DNA of 43,940 nucleotides. Origin: an uncultured Clostridia bacterium (GTDB lineage: Bacteria; Bacillota; Clostridia; TANB77; CAG-508). Positions within the stretch are counted from its first letter, which is position 1. Each line of letters begins with the position of its first letter. The notes below the pieces were generated by a model, which did not search any database, had not been told where the DNA came from, and was given only the letters and a program-made list of their open reading frames with translations. Location: the NCBI GenBank assembly GCA_944386195.1, contig CALXAD010000015.1, forward strand, positions 1 through 43,940. Direction: 5' to 3'. Shown here piece by piece: positions 24,265 through 30,964 of this stretch. The position numbers were made by a program, and so were the translations under genes.

Positions 24265-24723
24265 ATGATTACACCATTAGATATAGAAAATAAAAGATTT
24301 GCTAAACAAATGATGAATGGATATAGCGTAGAAGAAGTAGATGATTTTTTAGATGATTTAACAGCAGATTATTCTAAAAATTATAAAGAAGTATCAGAGT
24401 TAAAAGCTAAAGTAGAAGAATTAAATAAAAGTTTAGAACATTATAAAAATATTGAATCTACTTTACAAAATACATTAGTAATGGCTCAGTCAACTGCTGA
24501 AGATATAAAGAAAGTTGCACAACAACAAGCTGACCAAATAACAAATGAAGCAAAAGCTAATGCTCAAAAACAAGTTGATACTTTAAATAATGAAATAGTT
24601 GCAAAAACAAAGGAAGTAGAAGACATAAAAAAACAATTCGATATCTATAAAGCAAAAATGGAGTCTCTTTTGATTTCACAATTAGAGTTATTGAAAGAAG
24701 TTAATAAAGATGATAATGCATAA
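24265..24723 (+). CDS. divIVA: DivIVA-family septum/pole protein
   Basis: 152 residues, with AAGGGGGAAA before the ATG. N-terminal lipid-binding domain ITPLDIENKRFAKQMMNGYS then VEEVDDFLDDLTADY, followed by a coiled coil to the end (about 40-145). DivIVA senses negative curvature at septa and poles. The coiled coil is shorter than in B. subtilis DivIVA, as in many Clostridia. Confidence 0.92.
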   Translation: MITPLDIENKRFAKQMMNGYSVEEVDDFLDDLTADYSKNYKEVSELKAKVEELNKSLEHYKNIESTLQNTLVMAQSTAEDIKKVAQQQADQITNEAKANAQKQVDTLNNEIVAKTKEVEDIKKQFDIYKAKMESLLISQLELLKEVNKDDNA

Positions 24724-24725
24724 AA

Positions 24726-24760
24726 AGAGTAATGGAATTTAATTCTATTACTTTTTTTGT
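24726..24760 (+). terminator. terminator after divIVA
   Basis: GTAATGGAATT / AATTCTATTAC stem followed by TTTTTTT. Confidence 0.85.
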
Positions 24761-24948
24761 TATTTTTTAAAAAAGGTTTTACAAATAATGTAAAATATGA
24801 TATAAATATAAAAGATTATTTTCCAAATTTTTTATAAATCAAAATTTTAATTCGAAAAAAATTCCAGAGTAAAAATAAAAATTTATTAATAAGTATTGAA
24901 ATTGGGGCTAAAAATTGTTATAATACAGAAAGGAGTAATAAGTAAATA

Positions 24949-25794
24949 TTGAATAGTAAATACAATTTAAAAAATGACATACTTTTTAAAGCTTTTTTTG
25001 AAAAACAAGGAAATGAAAGGTTTTTAAAAAGTTTTTTAGAAGAACTATTAGAAATAAAAATAGATAAAATAGAAATAATAACAGAATATACATTAGAACA
25101 ATTAGCAAAAGAAGAAAAGGGAGGAAGATTAGATTTAGAAGCAAAAATAAATAATGAAATAATAGTAAATATAGAATTACAAATAAGAAATCAAAAAGAT
25201 ATAGAAAAAAGGACATTATATTATGCAGCAAGACTAATAACAGAGAGCTCAAAAGCAGGAGAAGAATATGAAAGTTTAAAACAAATAATAATGATAAATA
25301 TATTAGATTATGAATTATTGGAATTTAAAGAATACATATCGGATACAGTAACAGTAATAAATAAACATAGAGAATATGAGACAATAAAAAATCAGAAATT
25401 CTATTATATAGAATTACGAAAGTTTAGAAGAGCTAAAATTGATATAAACGATAAATTAAATCAATGGATAGCATTAATAGATGATGATAAGGAGATGGTA
25501 GAAATGGCAATAACAAAAAATAAGACAATAAAAGAAGCAAAAGAAGAGGTAGACAAATTAACAGCGGACCCAAGTTTAAGAGGAATACTAAAATTAAGAG
25601 ATAAATGGGAAAGAGATTATTATAATGATATAGGATGTGCAAAAGATGAAGGAAGAGAGGAAGGAAGAGAAGAAGAAAAACAAGAAACAGCAATAGCAAT
25701 GTTTAAATTAGAAATGGATATGAATAATATAATGAAAGTAACTAAACTTTCTAGAGAAGAATTAGAAGAAATAAAGAAAAAGTATAATTTATAG
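24949..25794 (+). CDS. Rpn-family (PD-(D/E)XK) recombination-promoting nuclease / transposase-like
   Basis: 281 residues from TTG 24949, with AAAGGAG about 14 bases upstream. N-terminal KNDILFKAFFEKQGNERFLK and LLEIKIDKIEIITEYTLEQL, then the nuclease core KGGRLDLEAKIN-(N)-EIIVNIELQI, giving the pattern R-x-D-(x)-E...N-I-E-x-Q. Later RTLYYAARLI, and a C-terminal DEGREEGREEEKQE then a short helix, typical of this family. Related E. coli Rpn proteins are endonucleases; many copies are domesticated. No terminal inverted repeats are seen, so it does not look like an active insertion sequence. Confidence 0.85.
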   Translation: MNSKYNLKNDILFKAFFEKQGNERFLKSFLEELLEIKIDKIEIITEYTLEQLAKEEKGGRLDLEAKINNEIIVNIELQIRNQKDIEKRTLYYAARLITESSKAGEEYESLKQIIMINILDYELLEFKEYISDTVTVINKHREYETIKNQKFYYIELRKFRRAKIDINDKLNQWIALIDDDKEMVEMAITKNKTIKEAKEEVDKLTADPSLRGILKLRDKWERDYYNDIGCAKDEGREEGREEEKQETAIAMFKLEMDMNNIMKVTKLSREELEEIKKKYNL

Positions 25795-25802
25795 TTAAAG
25801 AA

Positions 25803-25831
25803 TATCCTTGTAATTATTACAGGGGTATTTT
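25803..25831 (+). terminator. terminator after the Rpn gene
   Basis: TATCCTTGTAAT / ATTACAGGGGTA stem followed by TTTTT. Confidence 0.8.
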
Positions 25832-25931
25832 TCGTATAATCATTTTTCTAAAAAATTATTGTGAATAATTGGATAAAATGATATAATACAATTTGTAAAT
25901 GAATAATAAACATGAAATAGGAGCTAAAAGA

Positions 25932-26810
25932 ATGTTATTAGATGATATTAAAGAGAAGTTACCTTTTATGAAAAAAATTAAGGTATATGCTTTTGTTGGA
26001 CCATCAGGTACAGGAAAAAGCTATAGAGCACAAATGGTAGCTGGAGAAAAAAATATTAATTTTATTATTGATGATGGTTTACTTATTAAAGATAATGAAG
26101 TAGTAGCAGGAGAGTCAGCAAAGAAAGCAGCAACTAAAGTTGCAACTGTAAGACATGCTTTATTTTATGAAGAGAAGGAAAGAGAGCCAATAATAAAAGC
26201 TTTAAAAAAATATAAACCACAAAGTATTTTAATACTTGGAACATCTGATGGAATGGTACAAAAGATTGCTAAAAATCTTGGTTTACCTGAAGTATCTGAC
26301 ACAACATATATTACAGATGTAGCAACTGAACAAGAAATGAAAACAGCAAGAAGAATAAGAGTAACAGAAGGAAAGCATGTTATACCAGTTCCTACATTTG
26401 AAATAAAAAAAGATTTTTCTGGGTATTTATTAGACCCACTTCAGATATTTAAATCAAAAGGAAAGGGACAAAAACCATATATATCAGAAAAGTCTATAAT
26501 AAGACCTACATTTAGTTATCTTGGTAAATTTACTATTTCTGATTTAGTTTTTAGACAAATATTAGAGTATTTAGCAACACAAATGCCAGCTATACACAAG
26601 ATTTTAAGAACTAGAGTAGAAAATTATGGTGAAGGTGCTAAGATTTATATGGAAGTAAGTATTGTTTATGGCTATAATGTAATAGAAGGTTTAAATGAGT
26701 TTAAAGAAAAAGCTAAAAAGGAAATAGAAAAATTAACAGCTATGAATGTTGTTGAATTAGAAATAGTTGCTAAAAATATTTATGTACCACAAGAAGGGGA
26801 GGAAAATTAA
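25932..26810 (+). CDS. P-loop ATPase fused to an Asp23/Gls24-like domain
   Basis: 292 residues from ATG 25932 behind AGGAG at 8 bases; the in-frame ATG at 25899 precedes that site. N-terminal half is a P-loop NTPase: VYAFVGPSGTGKSYRAQMVA (Walker A) and SILILGTSDGMVQKIAKNLG, with INFIIDDGLLIK. The C-terminal third (about 190-290) IIRPTFSYLGKFTISDLVFR and VSIVYGYNVIEGLNEFKEKA match Asp23/Gls24 envelope-stress proteins. The fusion is known in Clostridia but its job is not. The stop codon abuts the cmk start, so the genes are cotranscribed. Confidence 0.75.
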   Translation: MLLDDIKEKLPFMKKIKVYAFVGPSGTGKSYRAQMVAGEKNINFIIDDGLLIKDNEVVAGESAKKAATKVATVRHALFYEEKEREPIIKALKKYKPQSILILGTSDGMVQKIAKNLGLPEVSDTTYITDVATEQEMKTARRIRVTEGKHVIPVPTFEIKKDFSGYLLDPLQIFKSKGKGQKPYISEKSIIRPTFSYLGKFTISDLVFRQILEYLATQMPAIHKILRTRVENYGEGAKIYMEVSIVYGYNVIEGLNEFKEKAKKEIEKLTAMNVVELEIVAKNIYVPQEGEEN

Positions 26811-27482
26811 ATGTCTTTTATTGTTGCAATAGATGGTCCTGCTGGAAGTGGAAAAGGGACTGTAACAGAGATTGTAAGTAAAAAATTAAATCTAACAAAT
26901 ATAGGGTCAGGAGCAGCATATAGATGTGTCGCTTTAGCTACTATAGAAAATAATATAGATATATCTGAAACTAATAAAATAATAGATTTATTAAATAAAA
27001 TAAATATAGAATACAAGAAAGAAAATGATAAAGATTTAATATATTTAAATGGAATAGATGTAACTAAAAGAATTAGAGAATCTGATGTTGCAAAAATAGT
27101 TTCACAGGTTTCTTCTATAAAAGAGGTTAGATTTAAGTTAAATGATATATTTAGAGCTCAAGCAAAGTCACAGGACGTAATAATGGAAGGTAGAGATATA
27201 GGAACTTATGTATTTCCTAATGCCGATGTTAAAATATATTTAGATGCAAGTATTGATGAAAGAGCAAAAAGAAGATTAAAACAAAATGAGGAATTAGGAA
27301 TTACTAATATGAGTTATGAAGAAATTTATAATAATATAAAATTACGTGACAAGAATGATAAAGAAAAGGAAATAGGAGCCTTAAAACAAGCAGAAGATGC
27401 AATTTATATTGATTCTAGTAGTATGACAATAGAAGAAGTTGCAAATAGAATTATACAAATAATTAATAAGAAAAGAGCGTAA
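26811..27482 (+). CDS. cmk: cytidylate kinase
   Basis: 223 residues. P-loop IDGPAGSGKGTVTEIVSKKL, GSGAAYRCVAL (usually D-T-G-A-M-Y-R; here G-S-G-A-A-Y-R), RESDVAKIVSQVSSIKEVR, MEGRDIGTYVFPNADVKIYL and ARRLKQNEEL-type CMP-binding region. It phosphorylates CMP and dCMP. The DTGAMYR-to-GSGAAYR change lies at the nucleotide-monophosphate site; this divergent form is seen in a subset of clostridial Cmk-like proteins. The ribosome binding site AAGGGGAGG is inside the preceding gene. Confidence 0.88.
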   Translation: MSFIVAIDGPAGSGKGTVTEIVSKKLNLTNIGSGAAYRCVALATIENNIDISETNKIIDLLNKINIEYKKENDKDLIYLNGIDVTKRIRESDVAKIVSQVSSIKEVRFKLNDIFRAQAKSQDVIMEGRDIGTYVFPNADVKIYLDASIDERAKRRLKQNEELGITNMSYEEIYNNIKLRDKNDKEKEIGALKQAEDAIYIDSSSMTIEEVANRIIQIINKKRA

Positions 27483-27501
27483 GGAATAAGGAGAGAAGGA
27501 T

Positions 27502-28107
27502 ATGAAAAAACTAAAAAGTGGAGTTAAAGAAGTTGTTAAATTTATAGTAAGAGGTGCTTTATATATTTGGTTTAAATTATTTTATCATTTAGAGATAAAT
27601 GGTTTAGAAAATGTTCCTAAAGAAGGCCCTGTTATATTTTGTGGAAATCATAGAAGTTATATAGACCCACCTTTAATTGTTGCAACTGCTAAAAGAGATA
27701 TTAAGTTTTTAGCTAAAGAAGAGTTATATAAAAATAAGTTTTTAGCTTTTCTGGGTTGGGCTTTTGAGGCAATTCCTGTTAAAAGGGATGAAAAAGATAT
27801 AGCAGCAATTAAGAATTCTTTAAAAGATTTAAAAGAGGGTAAGTGTATTGCTCTTTTCCCAGAAGGTACTAGAAATGGTTTAGCTAAAGGTGAAAAGGTA
27901 AAAGATGGTGTAGCATTTTTTGCATTAAGAAGTGGTGCTAAAGTAGTTCCTTGTGGTATTAAAGGTGGAACTAAAGAATTAAGAAAGCTTACTATTAATT
28001 ATGGAAAGCCTTTAGATTATAGTAAATATAAAGGTTCTAAGGATAAAGATATTTTAGATAATATTACTAAAGAAATTATGGATAATATTATAGAACTAGC
28101 TAAGTAA
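27502..28107 (+). CDS. plsC: 1-acyl-sn-glycerol-3-phosphate acyltransferase
   Basis: 201 residues. Acyltransferase block I FCGNHRSYIDPPLIVAT (HxxxxD) near residue 48, block II FEAIPVKRDEKD, block III LFPEGTRNGLAKGEK and block IV VVPCGIKGGTKEL. It adds the second acyl chain to make phosphatidic acid at the membrane. cmk-plsC is a standard clostridial pair. AAGGAGAGAAGG precedes the ATG. Confidence 0.93.
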   Translation: MKKLKSGVKEVVKFIVRGALYIWFKLFYHLEINGLENVPKEGPVIFCGNHRSYIDPPLIVATAKRDIKFLAKEELYKNKFLAFLGWAFEAIPVKRDEKDIAAIKNSLKDLKEGKCIALFPEGTRNGLAKGEKVKDGVAFFALRSGAKVVPCGIKGGTKELRKLTINYGKPLDYSKYKGSKDKDILDNITKEIMDNIIELAK

Positions 28108-28212
28108 TAGGAATAAGTTATGAAAATATGATAGATATCAGCTTTTTAGATTTTTGATTTCAAAAAGATTTAAGAGAACAATTAAAAAAAGATACAAAAT
28201 TAAGAAAAACTA

Positions 28213-28241
28213 TTTACAAATACTTAATTTATGTATAAAAT
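28213..28241 (+). promoter_or_regulatory. promoter of the pilin leader
   Basis: TTTACA, a 17-base spacer, TAAAAT. Start expected near 28248, upstream of a short leader ORF. Confidence 0.7.
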
Positions 28242-28279
28242 AAGAAAAGAAAAAACAAAAGAAAAGGAGAGAATTTCAA

Positions 28280-28351
28280 ATGAAAGCTATAACCATTGGT
28301 ACTGTAAGAGAGAGAGAGAGAGAGAGAGAGAGCTACACTTTAGTGAAATAA
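28280..28351 (+). CDS. short leader ORF containing (AG)13
   Basis: With AAAAGGAG before ATG 28280, the frame reads MKAITIGTV, then alternating R-E from the AG repeat, then SYTLVK and TAA (23 residues). The repeat sets the frame after it. With 13 units the stop falls inside the first hairpin; with 14 it would fall earlier, in the 5' arm of that hairpin; with 12 or 15 the frame would run through the hairpin and on to TAA at 28405-28407, inside the second one. The product has no known function, and the ORF may matter only through its translation. Confidence 0.5.
   Translation: MKAITIGTVRERERERESYTLVK
28307..28332 (+). repeat. dinucleotide microsatellite (AG)13
   Basis: 26 bases of perfect AG repeat within a leader ORF. 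Such repeats change length by slipped-strand mispairing and are used for phase variation in other bacteria. Confidence 0.95.
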
Positions 28352-28363
28352 AGTATAGTTTTA
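28333..28363 (+). terminator. leader hairpin 1 with U-run
   Basis: CTACACTTTA / TAAAGTATAG stem with one mismatch, then TTTT, immediately after the AG repeat. Confidence 0.65.
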
Positions 28364-28393
28364 TTAAACATAGATTAAAAGAAGATAGTAGTA

Positions 28394-28419
28394 AAAGTCT
28401 GTTTTAAAACAGATTTTTA
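28394..28419 (+). terminator. leader hairpin 2 with U-run
   Basis: Palindromic CTGTTTTAAAACAG core, extended by flanking A-T pairs and followed by TTTTT, about 70 bases before the pilin start. Confidence 0.8.
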
Positions 28420-28490
28420 TTGCTGTCTTTTTTGTGTTTTGTTATTAAATTTTAAAAATATAAAATAAAAAATCAAAGGAGGAATTTTAA

Positions 28491-30134
28491 ATGAAAGAAA
28501 ACAAAAAAGGATTAAAAAGAAATGAAGAAGGAATTACACTTATAGCATTAGTAATTACAATCATAGTCTTGCTAATCCTAGCAGGAGTAAGTATTGCAAT
28601 GTTAACAGGAAATAACGGAATACTAACCCAAGCACAAAATGCAAAAAGTCAAACAGAAGTAGGAGCAGAAAAAGAAGGTATATCATTAGCATATACAGGA
28701 GCAGTTGCAAAGAAAAATGGAAATGGAGCAGTAACAGATGGAGATATGGATGAGCAATTTGGATTAAATGGAACAAAAGCAGATGCAGAAGGAACAAGTC
28801 CAATAATAGTAACATTTGATGAATCTAATAGACAATATATGATAGATGAAAATGGAAATATAACAGGACCATTGGAAGCACCAGAAGAAACACCAGAACC
28901 AGAAGCAGGAGGAAGTATAGCAACAATGGATTATGGTGTAATAGAGATAAAATGGTTATTAGGAGATACAAATTATGTATCAGAAACACCAAATGCACCA
29001 ACAATAAAAGAAGATTTACCAGAAGGAACAACAATGGAACTAGTAAAATACGAAAATAGTAATTGGGTATCAGGAACAGACTATAATTATGATGAAAATA
29101 AATGGGCAAATGCAAAGGTAACAATAAATGGAGTAGAGAGTTATTTTGTATGGATACCAAGATATGCATATAAAATAATATATTTTAGTTCACAAGAAAC
29201 AAAAGCTGCCTATTTAACAAATGGAGATACAAGTGGAATAATAGGATATTCAGACAGTAGAGGAATAGTAGATAAAGAAGGAAGAAAAGTAAATGGAGTA
29301 GCAAGTACAACAAGCTTAAATGTAGGAGATTATTTTAGAGTACATCCAGCATTTATGAATGATAGTGCAAACAATTATGAAAATGGAGGATGGAGCGAAG
29401 ATTTACCAGGAATATGGGTAGGAAAATACGAAAGTAGTCTAGTAAATAAAGCGGATAGTAGTAATATAAATACAAATAGTAGTACAGCAGGAAATATAAT
29501 AGTAGATTCAAGTAATAATACAGATAAAGCAATAGCAGTACAACCAAGAATGAGTTCATGGAGATATTGTACAATAGGAAATATGTACACAAATGCAAGA
29601 GCATATGCTACAAATTTAAATTCACACATGTTAAAAAATAGCGAATGGGGAGCAGTAGCATATTTAACAGAAAGTAAATACGGAAGAAATGGAGAAGAAG
29701 TAGAAAAAAATGATAATAGTAGTTATATAACAGCCGATGCAGGAATTAGTGTAAATCCAGAACAAAGTAGTACAGGAAATGAAACAGGAATATATGACTT
29801 ATCAGGAGGAGCATATGAACGTGTAGCAGCATATTACAATGGAGGTATTTCACTTTCAGTCGGAAGTTCATTTGCCAACGGAACAAGTGATGAATTTTCA
29901 ACAGCATATACAGGAACTTCAGCAAGTTCAGCATATAAACCAGGAGATGCAACTTATGAAACAAGTGGATGGCATGGTGATTATGCTAACTTTGTGGATT
30001 CGTACAGTCCGTTCTTTATGCGTGGAGGGGACTATGACGATGGTTCCCTTGCAGGAGTATTCTATTTCTACGACAGCAGTGGGAGTGCCAACAACAACGG
30101 CTACAGTGGTCGCCTGTGTCTTGCAGTAAAGTAA
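28491..30134 (+). CDS. type IV pilin-like DGR target protein with a C-type-lectin-like C-terminus
   Basis: 547 residues, AAAGGAGG before the ATG. The N-terminus is a class III signal: EEG (12-14) / ITLIALVITIIVLLILAGVS, cleaved by prepilin peptidase, leaving a hydrophobic pilin helix. A P/E-rich linker (about 124-142) leads to a formylglycine-enzyme/C-type-lectin-like domain: VESYFVWIPRYAYKI, GIWVGKYESS, SEWGAVAYLTESKYG, GIYDLSGGAYERVAAY. The last 45 residues (SPFFMRGGDYDDGSLAGVFY ... SGRLCLAVK) are a DGR variable region with visibly higher G+C than the rest. Such a protein would present a variable binding face at the tip of a pilus or on the surface. No pilus assembly genes are in the window. 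Confidence 0.85.
   Translation: MKENKKGLKRNEEGITLIALVITIIVLLILAGVSIAMLTGNNGILTQAQNAKSQTEVGAEKEGISLAYTGAVAKKNGNGAVTDGDMDEQFGLNGTKADAEGTSPIIVTFDESNRQYMIDENGNITGPLEAPEETPEPEAGGSIATMDYGVIEIKWLLGDTNYVSETPNAPTIKEDLPEGTTMELVKYENSNWVSGTDYNYDENKWANAKVTINGVESYFVWIPRYAYKIIYFSSQETKAAYLTNGDTSGIIGYSDSRGIVDKEGRKVNGVASTTSLNVGDYFRVHPAFMNDSANNYENGGWSEDLPGIWVGKYESSLVNKADSSNINTNSSTAGNIIVDSSNNTDKAIAVQPRMSSWRYCTIGNMYTNARAYATNLNSHMLKNSEWGAVAYLTESKYGRNGEEVEKNDNSSYITADAGISVNPEQSSTGNETGIYDLSGGAYERVAAYYNGGISLSVGSSFANGTSDEFSTAYTGTSASSAYKPGDATYETSGWHGDYANFVDSYSPFFMRGGDYDDGSLAGVFYFYDSSGSANNNGYSGRLCLAVK
29996..30122 (+). other. DGR variable region (VR) of the pilin-like target
   Basis: 3'-terminal segment with abrupt G+C rise. 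It reads F-M-R-G-G-D-Y-D-D-G-S, then V-F-Y-F-Y-D-S-S-G, N-N-N-G-Y and GRLCLAVK. Positions now D, Y, F, S or G alternate with untouched AAC-AAC-AAC codons, as expected when adenines of AAC template codons are mutated. The template at 1941-2063 has the same layout but different C, G and T bases, so another template made this region. Confidence 0.75.
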
Positions 30135-30209
30135 TGTGAAATCTGTTATCTGTGTAAATGTCAAGTAAAAAATCCATAAAAAGTGGAAAGTTAAAAATAC
30201 TAAAAAAGT

Positions 30210-30240
30210 GGAATATACCATTTCATAGAAAATGGTAATT
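30210..30240. other. hairpin downstream of the variable region
   Basis: TACCATTT / AAAATGGTA stem about 90 bases after the end of the variable region. In the Bordetella DGR a stem-loop after the variable region promotes homing; whether this one does is unknown. Confidence 0.45.
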
Positions 30241-30315
30241 CATCCATCGAGCTTGTCAAGATTAGTGTGTAGGAGTTATTTAAATTAGTGTGTAAATTAA
30301 TAAAATAGAAAGGTA

Positions 30316-30403
30316 GGTAGGAAGAATTGGTTTAAGGTGGCGTAAGACACCAATAAGCAAATTCTCCTACCGGACTAGTCTTACCAGACTAGTCTATTTT
30401 TTT
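30316..30403 (+). ncRNA. structured intergenic region, candidate small RNA with terminator
   Basis: Outer stem GGTAGGAAGAATT / AATTCTCCTACC with one bulge encloses a hairpin GGTG-GCGTAAGA-CACC. A terminator GACTAGTC-TTACCA-GACTAGTC with TATTTTTTT follows (30373-30403). An alternative stem AGTCTATTTT / AAAATAGACT (30391-30418) competes with the terminator. It lies between the pilin target and the second MutS-like gene. I do not recognise it as a known riboswitch. Confidence 0.5.
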
Positions 30404-30428
30404 GTAAAAATAGACTAGAAATAATAAA

Positions 30429-30875
30429 ATGATGAAAGGTAAGATTTTTATTTTAGAAAGAGTAGAAAAATTAAAATTAGAAAATGAAGAAAAGATATTA
30501 TTAGTAAGAAGTGGAGCATTTGTAATAGCGGTAGGAAATGATGCGATATTTTTAAGTGAATTATTTGGATTTAAGAAAAAATGTTTAAAACCAGGACTAT
30601 GTAAAATAGGAATACCAGTAACATATGCATTTAAATATTTAGAATTAATAGAAGATAAAGAATTATTATTTGATTATGATAAAAACACAAAAGAATTAAT
30701 AGAAAAATATAAGTGTGATGGAAGTAAAGAAGTTGGAAAAATAAATTTTGATTGTAAAAAATGTGAAAGATATAAAGAAGAAAAAATTTATAAATATATT
30801 TGTAATGTTAAGAAAAAAAATAAAAAGTTAAGGTTTACGAAAAATGTAAGGCAAAACTGGTTGACAAAAAGCTAA
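30429..30875 (+). CDS. second MutS domain I-like DGR accessory protein
   Basis: 148 residues (ATG 30429 or 30432; no clear ribosome binding site). Paralogue of the protein at 124-555: KILLVRSGAFVIAVGNDAIF, CLKPGLCKIGIPVTYAFKYL and a final FDCKKCERY with the same CxxC. The conserved 'G-FY...G-DA' and 'C..GIP' blocks and the CxxC show one family. Here it follows the diversified pilin rather than avd-RT, which supports the idea that target and accessory moved together. The tail is basic (KKKNKKLRFTKNVRQNWLTK). Confidence 0.7.
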   Translation: MMKGKIFILERVEKLKLENEEKILLVRSGAFVIAVGNDAIFLSELFGFKKKCLKPGLCKIGIPVTYAFKYLELIEDKELLFDYDKNTKELIEKYKCDGSKEVGKINFDCKKCERYKEEKIYKYICNVKKKNKKLRFTKNVRQNWLTKS

Positions 30876-30926
30876 AAAAGATATATAATAATTGGGATTT
30901 AAGGAGATCTTAAGTCCCTTTTTTTC
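30861..30926 (+). promoter_or_regulatory. typA promoter with immediate terminator/antiterminator
   Basis: TTGACA, a 17-base spacer, TATAAT (30884-30889). The transcript would begin in a stem GGGATTTAAG / CTTAAGTCCC followed by TTTTTTT (30919-30925). The 3' arm TAAGTCC can instead pair with GGACTTA just after the T-run, giving a competing hairpin. It may also simply terminate the upstream gene. Confidence 0.5.
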
Positions 30927-30964
30927 GGACTTAGGAAAAAATATAATAAAAAGAGGGGTAGAAA

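Noticed and set aside
24949..25794. Active insertion sequence
   Set aside because: No terminal inverted repeats or target duplication are visible; the gene is a stand-alone Rpn-type nuclease.
29996..30122. Pilin variable region as the direct product of the template at 1941-2063
   Set aside because: Many mismatches lie at template C, G or T and the lengths differ by two codons.
28491..30134. Long antisense reading frames over the pilin, mutL, typA and other genes
   Set aside because: Low-complexity leucine/tyrosine-rich shadows of A-rich coding sequence, without ribosome binding sites.
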